DNA of 64,000 bases. It comes from Phaeacidiphilus oryzae TH49. GTDB taxonomy: Bacteria; Actinomycetota; Actinomycetes; Streptomycetales; Streptomycetaceae. The notes beneath the pieces are model-generated. The model saw nothing but the letters and a program-made list of their open reading frames with translations, was not told the DNA's origin and made no database searches. The stretch spans positions 5,289,801 to 5,353,800 of the forward strand of contig NZ_JQMQ01000005.1 in assembly GCF_000744815.1 (NCBI RefSeq). The letters are read 5' to 3'. Shown piece by piece: positions 43,054 through 50,960 of this stretch. Made by a program: the position numbers and the translations under genes. Position 1 is the first letter of the stretch, and every line of letters begins with the position of its first letter.

Positions 43054-43080
43054 CTCAGCGAGAGAGCCGGAGCCGCCGCG

Positions 43081-43743
43081 ATGCCTCCCACCCACACCCC
43101 CCGGCCGGAGAAGGCCCGGGCCATCGGCCAGGCCGCCACCCGTGTCTTCGGCCGCGACGGCTACACCCGCGCCTCGATCGACGCCATCGCCAAGGAGGCG
43201 GGCGTCTCCACCCGCACCATCTACAACCACTTCCCGGAGGGGAAGGCCCAGCTCTTCGCCGAGGTCATCCGCTTCACCTCGGCCCAGGTCGCGCGGACGC
43301 ACATCGATCTGATCGACCGTCACCTCGGCCGGCGCTCGGTCGACCTGGAGTCCGACCTCGCCGGCCTCGCCCTCGACCTGGCCGCCTCCGCGACCCAGGA
43401 GGAGGTCGCCCCGCACTTCGCGCTGGTCCGCCAGATCATCGCCGAGGCCGAGCACCTCCCGCCGGACGTCCTCGCCGAATGGCGCCGGATCGGCCCCGGG
43501 TCCGTCGGCCGCGCGCTGGCCGACCGCCTCGCCGACCTGTCCTCCCGCGGCCTCCTCGACGTCCCCGACCCGGCCCTCGCCGCCCGCCACTTCCTCCAGC
43601 TCACCAGCGCCGAGCTCACCCAGCGCAGCTTCTACGGCGTCTTCCCGGTCTCCGACGCGGAGGCCGAGACCGTGGTCGCCGCCGGCGTCCACGCCTTCCT
43701 CCGCGTCTACGCCCCGGCGAAGACCCGGGTCGAGACGGCTTAG
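43081..43743 (+). CDS. TetR-family repressor
   Basis: 220 residues. N-terminal HTH: AIGQAATRVFGRDGYTRASIDAIAKEAGVSTRTIYNHFPEGKAQLFAEVI. The C-terminal helical ligand domain includes a TetR_C-type end (ARHFLQLTSAELTQRSFYGVF). I chose the ATG at 43081 (GGAG eight bases upstream) because an earlier in-frame ATG at 43027 lies inside the operator. It probably represses itself and the divergent FMN reductase gene; the inducer may be a quinone or other redox-active compound. Confidence 0.9.
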   Translation: MPPTHTPRPEKARAIGQAATRVFGRDGYTRASIDAIAKEAGVSTRTIYNHFPEGKAQLFAEVIRFTSAQVARTHIDLIDRHLGRRSVDLESDLAGLALDLAASATQEEVAPHFALVRQIIAEAEHLPPDVLAEWRRIGPGSVGRALADRLADLSSRGLLDVPDPALAARHFLQLTSAELTQRSFYGVFPVSDAEAETVVAAGVHAFLRVYAPAKTRVETA

Positions 43744-43850
43744 CCGACCACCGGCCAGTCGGAGGTCTCGAGCACGAAGTCCGTCCCGCCGGCCGCCGCC
43801 CCGGTGACGGCTGGGGCACCGCCCTCGACCAGCTATCCTGTTCCGCACGG

Positions 43851-44260
43851 CGGACGAGCCGGCCGGGCGGTCGCGTCGGGTCCCTTCGGGACCCGCCGAG
43901 GAACGTCCGGGCTCCACAGGGCAGGGTGGTGGGTAACGCCCACCCGGGGTGACCCGCGGGACAGTGCCACAGAAAACAGACCGCCGGGCTTCCTCGGAAG
44001 CCAGGTAAGGGTGAAACGGTGGTGTAAGAGACCACCAGCGTCCGGGGTGACCCGGACGGCTAGGTAAACCCCACTCGGAGCAAGGTCAAGCAAGGGCGTC
44101 GCAAGACGCCCGGCGCGGACGATCGAGGGCTGCCCGCCCGAGTCCGCGGGTAGACCGCTGGAGGCTGCCGGCAACGGCAGCCCTAGATGGATGACCGCCT
44201 CCGCGCGGGCCGCAAGGCCCCCGCGAGACAGAACCCGGCGTACAGGCCGGTCTCGTCCGT
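43851..44260 (+). ncRNA. rnpB: RNase P RNA (bacterial type A)
   Basis: Conserved RNase P cores are present: GAGGAACGTCCGGGCTCC near 43900, ACAGTGCCACAGAAAACAGACCGCC near 43963 (split here only for reading), GGTAAGGGTGAAACGGTGG near 44005, and AGAGACCACCAGC. P1 pairs GGACGAG near the 5' end (43852-43858) with CTCGTCC near the 3' end (44252-44258). This ribozyme removes 5' leaders from tRNA precursors. A -10-like TATCCT lies at 43834-43839. Ends are set from the P1 pairing and are approximate by a few bases. Confidence 0.95.
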
Positions 44261-44274
44261 CGCCCGGATCGTGC

Positions 44275-44309
44275 AGGGCCCCTGAACTGCTTTGCAGCTC
44301 AGGGGCCCT
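44275..44309 (+). terminator. Terminator of rnpB
   Basis: A 16-bp stem, AGGGCCCCTGAACTGC (44275-44290) with GCAGCTCAGGGGCCCT (44294-44309), one mismatch and a TTT loop, followed by TTTGCG. It could also end the convergent membrane-protein transcript. Confidence 0.85.
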
Positions 44310-44348
44310 TTGCGCGCTCGTGGCAGTCCGGTCGCGCCCGGGACGGGG

Positions 44349-45707
44349 CTACTCCACCGCGGCGGCGGTCACCGTCCAGCCCTTGGCCGAGGGGCCGTCC
44401 AGGCGGAGGTCGAAGGTGAAGGTGACCGGGCGGCGCTTGTGGGCGTCGCCGCGGAGGACCTGTTCGGTCCTGCGGTCGACCTCGTAGTAGGCGCCCTCCG
44501 CGCGGGCCGCCACGCGGAAGACGATCGGGTCGCGCGAGACCAGCGAGCGGACCTCGATCGACTCGACGGCGGCGTCGCGCATCACGGTCCGGTTGGGGGT
44601 GCGGACGCGGGTGAAGTCGAGGCTGCCGTCGTTCATGGCCCACTCCTCGAGGAACTGCTCGACGGCGACCTCGAGGACCGACCGGTCGAACCGGCCGTCG
44701 AGGACGCTGAGGTCTCCCGCGGCGGCGTCGGCGTCGGTGCTCCACGAGATGCCGGTGAGGGAGAGGACGTCGCTGCCGCCCGCCGCCGAGGTCTTGCCGG
44801 CCACCTCGAGGACGGCCTCCCGGGCGACCGCCTTCTGGTCCCAGCCGTCCGTCTCTATGGCGGCGGTCAGGTGGTGGGCGCCCTCGGCGGCCTGCTCGAT
44901 CGAGGAGACGATCCACTCGCCGGCCGCGTTCTTGCGCAGCGTCCAGTACTCGACGGGGCGCGTCGAGTCGTCCTTGCGGGCGGCGCGCGCGCCGTTGCCC
45001 CGGCGGACGTAGTCGTTGAGGGTGGCGGTGATCCGGAAGGTGACGGTGTCGTTCACCTCGCCCGTGCGGTTGGCGACGTCGACCAGCTGGGCCTCCGGCC
45101 TGGAGACCACCTCCACGACGTTGACCTCGCCGCGCGACTCGTAGTCGTGCAGTTCCTCGGCCCACTTGCCGTAGAGGACGGGGGAGAGGATCCCCTTCAG
45201 GGTGGCGTGGTCGCGGGCGGTCCAGGCCCGCTGGGCGGTCGTGTACAGCCAGACCGCGCGTTGCCGCAGCGCCTCGGGGTCGAAGCTGGCGTCCGTGCTG
45301 GAGAGGGCGTCGACCCGGGCCTCCACCTGGGCGGAGCGCTGGCGCGCCTTGGCGTCCGAGCGGTGGGCCGTGCGGTCCGAGGCGGTGTTCAGACCGCCCT
45401 TCTGCCCCGCCTTCCGCATCCGGGACCTGATCACGAAGATCAGGACGAGGATCGCGATGACCACCAGCACGGTGACGAGGCCGCCGCCGCCTCCGTGGCC
45501 GCCGACGAAGCCGATGCCGCCGGATCCGGGCACGTGGTAGCCGCCCCCGCCGCCGATGTGGCCGCCGCCGATATGACCGCCGCCGCCGCTGTGACCGCCC
45601 CCGCTGAAGCCGTGACTGCCGCTCCCACCGCGGGCGTACGCTGCGGTCGGGCTGGCCAGCGCAGCCGTGACAGCTGCGAGCACGAGTATTCGCCGACCGG
45701 TACGCAC
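44349..45707 (-). CDS. Tim44-like-domain membrane protein
   Basis: 452 residues. A signal peptide (ILVLAAVTAALASPTAAYA) precedes a Gly/His-rich stretch (SGGGHSGGGGHIGGGHIGGG) and a TM helix (LVTVLVVIAILVLIFVI). From about residue 120 comes a globular cytoplasmic part whose first half (LRQRAVWLYTTAQRAWTARDHATLKGILSPVLYGKWAEEL) looks like a Tim44/MBA1-type domain. The second half repeats the theme (LEVAVEQFLEEWAMNDGSLDFTRV). Gly/His stretches of this kind can bind metal, but that is inference. GTG with GAGGAGG seven bases upstream. Role unknown. Confidence 0.75.
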   Translation of the reverse strand: MRTGRRILVLAAVTAALASPTAAYARGGSGSHGFSGGGHSGGGGHIGGGHIGGGGGYHVPGSGGIGFVGGHGGGGGLVTVLVVIAILVLIFVIRSRMRKAGQKGGLNTASDRTAHRSDAKARQRSAQVEARVDALSSTDASFDPEALRQRAVWLYTTAQRAWTARDHATLKGILSPVLYGKWAEELHDYESRGEVNVVEVVSRPEAQLVDVANRTGEVNDTVTFRITATLNDYVRRGNGARAARKDDSTRPVEYWTLRKNAAGEWIVSSIEQAAEGAHHLTAAIETDGWDQKAVAREAVLEVAGKTSAAGGSDVLSLTGISWSTDADAAAGDLSVLDGRFDRSVLEVAVEQFLEEWAMNDGSLDFTRVRTPNRTVMRDAAVESIEVRSLVSRDPIVFRVAARAEGAYYEVDRRTEQVLRGDAHKRRPVTFTFDLRLDGPSAKGWTVTAAAVE

Positions 45708-45888
45708 GCGCGTCCCTCCTCGAGAAGAAAAGCCCAGGAACACGGTACAGGTGAGGGGGCCCAAGGCGAGTCCGCTCTGAGCCGCCGCCGGTGCCCTGCG
45801 CCCGCAGGCGCGTACTGCGCGGGAAGCAGCGGCGGTTACCTCCGGTGCGGGACGCCCGGGAGGCGGCTCGCGGCGGAGCATCGGGCGC

Positions 45889-47415
45889 ATGGAAGAGGAG
45901 ACGATCCGGCGGCCCACGGTGCTGCTGCTGACCGCGGACACCGGCGGCGGTCACCGGGCCTGCGCGGAGGCGCTCGGCCGGGCCCTGGAGGCACGCCGCC
46001 CGGGCGGGTGCCTCCCGGTCCTCTGCCGCCCGCTGGACGGGCCGTCGGCGCCGCGCGCGCTGGCCGCCGTCGCGGGGTGGTACGGGCCGGTGGTGCGCCG
46101 GGCCCCGTGGCTGTGGGGGGCCGCGTTCCATCTGACGGACTGCGCGCTCGGGGTGCGGCTGCTGCGCCGTGTGCTGCGGCCGCCGGTGGAGCGGGCTGTG
46201 GCCGCGGCGATCGCCCGGCACCGGCCGGCGGCCGTCGTCTCGCTGCATCCGCTGACCGGCTGGGCGGCGGTGGCCGCGCGGGACCGGCTGGCCCCGGAGG
46301 CCGCGGTGGTCACGGTGGTGACCGATCCGGCCGGGGCCCACCGGGCCTGGCGGGACGCGCGGGTGGACCGGGTGGCGCTGCCGCGGGGCCTCGGGGTGCC
46401 GGTGCGGCCGGAGTTCGCCCGGGGCCCGGCGGCGCCCGAGGAGCGGGCGGCGCTGCGGGCCCGGCTGGGGGTGCCGGACTCGCGGTTCACCGTGCTGCTG
46501 GTGGGCGGCGGCCGGACGGCACGTCGGGCGGCGGCCCTGCGCGGCCGGTTCGACGAGGAGGTGGCGGTGCTCTCGGCCGGGGGCGGACTGAGCGCGGGGG
46601 AGATGGCGGACCGGATGCGGGCGGCGGACGTCGTCGCGGGCAAGGCGGGACCGGGGGTAATCGCCGAGGCGGCCTGTGTCGGAACCCCGATGCTGGTGAC
46701 CTCTCGTCTGCCGGGGCAGGAGCGGCGGAACCCGGCGCTGGTGGTCTCGGCCGGCATGGGCGTACGGGTCCGGGGGCGGCGCGGGCTGGTGGCGGCGGTG
46801 GAGCGGCTGCGGGCGGCGCCCGGGCGGCTCGCGGAGATGCGGTCGGCGGCGCTCGCGGCGGCGGTGCCGGGGGCCGCGGCGGCGGCCGCGTCCGCGATCT
46901 GCGACGCCCTGCCCCGCCCGACGACTGACCCGAGGCCCGCTCCGGCGTCCGCTGCGGCGTTCGATTGGGCGCCAGCCCCGAGGCCCGCTCCGGCGTCCGC
47001 CTCGGCGTTCGATCCGGCGCCAGCCCCGAGGCCCGCTCCGGCGTCCGCGGTGGCGTCCGATCCGGCGCCAGCACCGACGCCCGCTCCGGCGTCCGCGGTG
47101 GCGTCCGATCCGGCGCCAGCACCGACGCCCGCTCCGGCGTCCGCGGTGGCGTTCGATCCGGCGCCTGGCTCCGCGCCCGCCCCGGCGCCCGGCTTCACGT
47201 CCGCCCCGGCGTCCGCCTCCGTGCCCGCCCCGGCGCCTGGTTCCACGTCTGCCCCGGCGTCCGCCTCCGTGCCCGCCCCGGCGCCCGGTTCCACGCCCGC
47301 CCCGGCGCCCGGCGCCGTGCCCGCCCCGACGCCCGGCGCCGCGCCCGCCCCGGTGTCCAGCCCCATGCCGAAGAAGAAGACGACGACTCTGATCGAAGCG
47401 GGGAGCCGAGGATGA
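45889..47415 (+). CDS. MGDG-synthase/MurG-like glycosyltransferase with repetitive Pro/Ala tail
   Basis: 508 residues. The first 340 form a GT28-type GT-B enzyme: VLLLTADTGGGHRACAEALGRAL is the MGDG-synthase N-terminal motif, and the donor side shows VLLVGGGRTARR, ADVVAGKAGPGVIAEAACVGTPMLVTS and PGQERRNPALVV. It probably adds a sugar to a lipid acceptor at the membrane. Residues from about 348 to 490 are tandem 16-residue units such as PASAVASDPAPAPTPA, likely a flexible stalk. Ends ATGA-overlapped with the next gene. First gene of a coupled five-gene operon. Confidence 0.82.
   Translation: MEEETIRRPTVLLLTADTGGGHRACAEALGRALEARRPGGCLPVLCRPLDGPSAPRALAAVAGWYGPVVRRAPWLWGAAFHLTDCALGVRLLRRVLRPPVERAVAAAIARHRPAAVVSLHPLTGWAAVAARDRLAPEAAVVTVVTDPAGAHRAWRDARVDRVALPRGLGVPVRPEFARGPAAPEERAALRARLGVPDSRFTVLLVGGGRTARRAAALRGRFDEEVAVLSAGGGLSAGEMADRMRAADVVAGKAGPGVIAEAACVGTPMLVTSRLPGQERRNPALVVSAGMGVRVRGRRGLVAAVERLRAAPGRLAEMRSAALAAAVPGAAAAAASAICDALPRPTTDPRPAPASAAAFDWAPAPRPAPASASAFDPAPAPRPAPASAVASDPAPAPTPAPASAVASDPAPAPTPAPASAVAFDPAPGSAPAPAPGFTSAPASASVPAPAPGSTSAPASASVPAPAPGSTPAPAPGAVPAPTPGAAPAPVSSPMPKKKTTTLIEAGSRG
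46929..47360 (+). repeat. Intragenic tandem repeat array (48-bp units)
   Basis: The 3' end of the glycosyltransferase gene consists of nearly identical 48-bp units (core GGCGTCCGCGGTGGCGTCCG) for about 240 bp. Related units centred on GCCCCGGCGCCCGG follow. All keep the reading frame and encode Pro/Ala-rich 16-mers. Copy number is likely to vary between strains. Confidence 0.85.
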
Positions 47416-48593
47416 CGCCGATGGGTACGCGACGGACGGCGGCCGGACTGGCCGCGGGCGCGGCGGCCGCCGCGGTGGCCGGACTGGCCGCGGCCGAACT
47501 GCGGGTCGGCCGCGGAGTGCGGCCGGGTCGGGAGGACTGGCGGACGGCTCCGGTGCTGCCGCGCGGCGCCACCCTCCTCGGGGTGAGCCACCGCCCGCTG
47601 CAGGCCGCCGAGTTCGGCCTCGATCCGGCGAAGAGCCTCGACGAGCTGCTCCGACTCCCCTTCCAGATCGTGCGGTTGGCCGCGTACTGGAACCGGGTCG
47701 AACCGGAGCCGGGCGTCTTCAGGCCCGACGAGCTCGACCGGCAGCTGGACGCGGTGGAGGCCGCCGGCCGGCGGGTCGTGCTCTGCCTGGGGCCGGTGAA
47801 GGCGTTCGGCTACCCGGAGTTCTTCGTCCCCGGGCACCATCTCGGCACCCCGCTGCCGGAGGGCGCGCTGATCCGGCCCTCCGACCGGCCGGATCTCCAC
47901 GCGGCCGGCCTGCGGCACCTGTGGAGGCTCGTCGACCGCTACCGCGACCGGGACTGCGTGATCGCCTGGCAGGTGGAGCACGACGCCGTGGACCCGCTGG
48001 GGATGGAGCACTCCTGGCGGCTCTCCGAGTCCTGGGTGCGCGCCGAGGCGGCGGCCGTCCGGGCGGCCGACCCGCGCGGCCGTCCGGTCCTCCTCAACGG
48101 GTTCCTGCCGACCTCGTCCGCGGTCGCCGTCCAGCAGTACTGGCGCACCCGCGACCAGGGCGACTCCCTGGACGTGGCCCGGCGGAACGCCGACATCGTC
48201 GGCATCGACGACTACCCGCGGCACGCGGTGGCCGGGCTGGGCCCGCTGACCGCGTATCTCGACGGCGGGGCCGCGCCCTGGCTGCAGCGCCGGCGGAAGG
48301 CGATGTTCCGGTGGGCGGCGGACGGCCCCGGCCGCGGGCTGATGGTGGTGGAGGGCCAGGCCGAGCCCTGGGAGACGGTCACCCGCCCGCCGGACCCGGC
48401 CCGCGGCCACCCCGCCAGCTGCCCGCCCGAGCGGCTGATCGCGAACTACAACCGCTGCCTGGGCTGGGCCCGGAACGCCCCCGTGCCGCTGCGGGCGTAC
48501 CTCTTCTGGGGCGCGGAGTACTGGCTGCTCCGGGCGCGGCAGGGGGACGACTCCTACCTCCGGGCGGCCCGGCGCGTGCTGGAGGAGTCATGA
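47412..48593 (+). CDS. Clan A glycosidase-like (beta-galactosidase/cellulase-fold) protein
   Basis: 393 residues. A hydrophobic N-terminus (TRRTAAGLAAGAAAAAVAGLAAAEL) suggests export or membrane anchoring. The body is a TIM barrel: QIVRLAAYWNRVEPEPGVFRPDELDRQLDAVEAAGRRVVL resembles GH42/GH5 enzymes. Glu in IAWQVEHDAVDP and Glu in LMVVEGQAEPWE are in the right places for acid/base and nucleophile. GIDDYPRHA and YLFWGAEYWLLR complete the barrel. Substrate unknown. ATGA overlap at both ends shows coupling with the glycosyltransferase and cupin genes, so it may trim or edit the same glycolipid. Confidence 0.78.
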   Translation: MTPMGTRRTAAGLAAGAAAAAVAGLAAAELRVGRGVRPGREDWRTAPVLPRGATLLGVSHRPLQAAEFGLDPAKSLDELLRLPFQIVRLAAYWNRVEPEPGVFRPDELDRQLDAVEAAGRRVVLCLGPVKAFGYPEFFVPGHHLGTPLPEGALIRPSDRPDLHAAGLRHLWRLVDRYRDRDCVIAWQVEHDAVDPLGMEHSWRLSESWVRAEAAAVRAADPRGRPVLLNGFLPTSSAVAVQQYWRTRDQGDSLDVARRNADIVGIDDYPRHAVAGLGPLTAYLDGGAAPWLQRRRKAMFRWAADGPGRGLMVVEGQAEPWETVTRPPDPARGHPASCPPERLIANYNRCLGWARNAPVPLRAYLFWGAEYWLLRARQGDDSYLRAARRVLEES

Positions 48594-49174
48594 CCCCCGA
48601 GACCGGGCGCCGCCCCGAGCTCGCGTTCGAGAACCCGGAGAGCGGGGAGCGGATCGTCCTCCACCCGGACGCCCCCGCCGCCGGGGGCCGGGTGCTGACC
48701 TGGGAGCTGTTCCTCGCGCCCGGCGGGCGGGTGCCCAGCACCCACGCCCATCCGGGGCAGGAGGAGCGGTTCACCGTCCGGGAGGGCCGGCTCCGCTTCC
48801 GGGTCGGTGCCCGGCGGATCACCGCAGGGCCCGGCGAGACGGTGGTGGTGCCGCCCGGCACCGTCCACCGGTTCTCCAACCCGGGGGGCCTTCCGGCGCA
48901 CGCGACGGTGGAGACCCGTCCGCCGCTGGCCATGGCCGCGCTGCTGGGCACCGCGGCGGCGATGGCCCGGGAGCGGCAGGCGCGCCGCCGGCGCCTCCCC
49001 TTCCGCCCCGGCGACCTTCTCGAACTGGCCCTGTTCATGGAGGAGTTCGGGCAGGAGGTGCGCGCCCCCTACCTTCCGGCGGCACCGGTACGCCTGGCCG
49101 TGGCGGCGCTGGCCGGGCTGGCCCGCGCCCTCGGCCGGGACGACCGCTACCGCAGGCTGAGGACCCGGACGTGA
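48590..49174 (+). CDS. Cupin-domain protein
   Basis: 194 residues. A single cupin barrel fills residues about 15-110: STHAHPGQEERFTVREGRLRFRVG has the HxH and Glu of cupin motif 1, and PPGTVHRFSNPGG the His of motif 2, so a metal site is intact. The C-terminal 80 residues are helical (FRPGDLLELALFMEEFGQEV) and somewhat hydrophobic near the end. ATGA overlap upstream and GTGA overlap with the ABC ATPase gene downstream. Likely a sugar or small-molecule binding or isomerising protein in this glycan operon; the reaction is not inferable. Confidence 0.82.
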   Translation: MTPETGRRPELAFENPESGERIVLHPDAPAAGGRVLTWELFLAPGGRVPSTHAHPGQEERFTVREGRLRFRVGARRITAGPGETVVVPPGTVHRFSNPGGLPAHATVETRPPLAMAALLGTAAAMARERQARRRRLPFRPGDLLELALFMEEFGQEVRAPYLPAAPVRLAVAALAGLARALGRDDRYRRLRTRT

Positions 49175-50178
49175 CGGCCGCGCAGCCCGCGGTGGAGGTG
49201 CGGGACCTGGTCAAGCGCTACCGGGGGACGGACCGGAACGCGGTGGACGGGGTGTCCTTCGCCGTCCCGGCCGGCCGGCTCTTCTGCCTGCTGGGCCCGA
49301 ACGGCGCCGGCAAGACCACCACCGTCTCGATCCTCACCACGACCCTCTCGCCCACCTCGGGGACGGTGCGGATCGCCGGCCACGACCTGGCGGACGGCGC
49401 GGCGGCGGTCCGGCGCGCCTCGGGCGTGGTCTTCCAGCAGCCTTCCCTGGACGCCAATCTGACCGCCGAGGAGAACCTCCGGCTGCACGCGGTGCTCTAC
49501 GGGCTGCACCCCTGGCGCCCCAGCTACCGGCTGATGCCTCCCGGCTACCGCCGCCAGGTGGGAGAGCTGGCCGAGGTGTTGGGGGTGGAAGGGGTCCTGG
49601 GCCGCCGGATCCGCCGGCTGTCCGGCGGTACCCGGCGCCGGCTGGAGATCGTCCGCGCCCTGATGCACCGCCCGCGGGTGCTGTTCCTGGACGAGCCGAC
49701 GGCAGGCCTCGACCCGGAGAGCCGCCGCTCGCTGTGGGCGCACCTCTCCGAGGCCCGCCGGGCGGACGGCACCACGGTCTTCCTGACCACCCACGACCTC
49801 ACCGAGGCGGAGGCGGCGGACACGGTCTGCGTGCTGCTCGGCGGGCGGATCGCGGCGGCCGGCACCCCGGCCTCGCTCAAGGCCCGTCACGCCCGGCGCG
49901 AGCTGTGGCTGGACGCGGCGGACCGGGAGGGCCTCCGCCGTGAACTGGCCGGCCTGGGGCTGAAGCCGGAGCCCACGGAGGTGGCCGGCGCGCCCGGCGT
50001 CCTCCCGTTGCGGGTGGCACTGGACGGCCCCGGCGGCCCGGGCCCCGCCGGGCCCCAGCACCTTCTCCGCCGCCTGCGCAGCGAGTTGACGCGCTTTCAG
50101 GTAAGCGAGCCGTCCCTGGAGGAGGCCTATCTGCGGCTGCTGGACGAGGCCAGGAGCGGCGGTCCCGATGGGCGGTGA
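49171..50178 (+). CDS. ABC exporter ATPase (DrrA/NodI type)
   Basis: 335 residues. Complete nucleotide-binding domain: Walker A GPNGAGKTTT, Q-loop VVFQQPSLD, signature LSGGTRRR, Walker B VLFLDEPTAGLDPESR, H-loop FLTTHDLTEAE. The C-terminal 100 residues are the DrrA-type extension. An insertion around PWRPSYRLMPPGYRRQ is longer than usual. It powers the permease encoded next, whose start lies 11 bases inside this gene. Together they would export a drug, lipid or glycolipid built by the upstream genes. The GTG start overlaps the cupin stop by four bases. Confidence 0.92.
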   Translation: MTAAQPAVEVRDLVKRYRGTDRNAVDGVSFAVPAGRLFCLLGPNGAGKTTTVSILTTTLSPTSGTVRIAGHDLADGAAAVRRASGVVFQQPSLDANLTAEENLRLHAVLYGLHPWRPSYRLMPPGYRRQVGELAEVLGVEGVLGRRIRRLSGGTRRRLEIVRALMHRPRVLFLDEPTAGLDPESRRSLWAHLSEARRADGTTVFLTTHDLTEAEAADTVCVLLGGRIAAAGTPASLKARHARRELWLDAADREGLRRELAGLGLKPEPTEVAGAPGVLPLRVALDGPGGPGPAGPQHLLRRLRSELTRFQVSEPSLEEAYLRLLDEARSGGPDGR

Positions 50179-50953
50179 GGGCAGCGCCCTGCTGGCGATC
50201 GCCCAGCGCGACGTGCTGAAGCTGCTGCGCGACGCCCCGCGGCTGGCGGTCAGCCTGGCCTTCCCGGTGCTGCTCATCGCCGGGCTCGGCAGCGTGCTGC
50301 AACCGACCGTGGGCCGGGTCACCGGGGTGGACGCGGTGACCCTGGCCTTCGCCGGCGTGCTGGCGGCGACCCTCTTCCAGTCCACGGCGGCGGGCATGAT
50401 CTCGCTCGCCGAGGACCGCGAGACGGACTTCGCCCGGGAGCTGTTCGTCACGCCGGTCTCCCGGCTGACCCTGGTCGTCGGGAAGATCCTCGGGGAGAGC
50501 GGAGTGGCGCTCCTCCAGGGGGTGTGCGTGGTCGTCTGCGCGCTCCCCTTCGGCGTCGCGATGAGCTGGGGCCAGCTCGCCCGGATGCTGCCGGTGGCCG
50601 CGGCCTGCTGCCTGCTGGGCGGTGCCTTCGGGCTGGGGGTGGTGGCCTGGCTGCCCAACCAGCGCTCGGCGATGCAGGTCTTCCAGTTCCTGATCATCCC
50701 GCAGTACGTCCTCGGGGGCGTGCTGGTCCCGCTGCACGGCCTCCCGGGGTGGGCGGCCGCCGCCGCCCGGGCGATGCCGCTGCGGTACGCCGTGCAACTG
50801 GGCAGGGCGGCGTACTTCGCGGGGCGCCCGGGCTACCCGGCCGCCGTGGGCGCGGGATCGGCGGCGGCCGCGTGGGTGGTGGTGGCGGTGCTCTTCGCGG
50901 TGCTGCTGACCGGCGGGGTCCTGGTCTTCGACCGCCGGGAGCGCGCCCGCTGA
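50168..50953 (+). CDS. ABC-2 type permease
   Basis: 261 residues with six hydrophobic segments: LAVSLAFPVLLIAGLGSVL, VTLAFAGVLAATLFQSTAAGMI, VALLQGVCVVVCALPFGVA, MLPVAAACCLLGGAFGLGVVAWL, FLIIPQYVLGGVLVPL and AAWVVVAVLFAVLLTGGVLVF. The EDRETDFARELFVTPVSRLTLVVGKI loop is the ABC2 signature region. It is the membrane partner of the preceding ATPase and the last gene of the operon, ending seven bases before the stop of the convergent phospholipase gene. Confidence 0.9.
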   Translation: MGGEGSALLAIAQRDVLKLLRDAPRLAVSLAFPVLLIAGLGSVLQPTVGRVTGVDAVTLAFAGVLAATLFQSTAAGMISLAEDRETDFARELFVTPVSRLTLVVGKILGESGVALLQGVCVVVCALPFGVAMSWGQLARMLPVAAACCLLGGAFGLGVVAWLPNQRSAMQVFQFLIIPQYVLGGVLVPLHGLPGWAAAAARAMPLRYAVQLGRAAYFAGRPGYPAAVGAGSAAAAWVVVAVLFAVLLTGGVLVFDRRERAR

Positions 50954-50960
50954 CTGAGCG

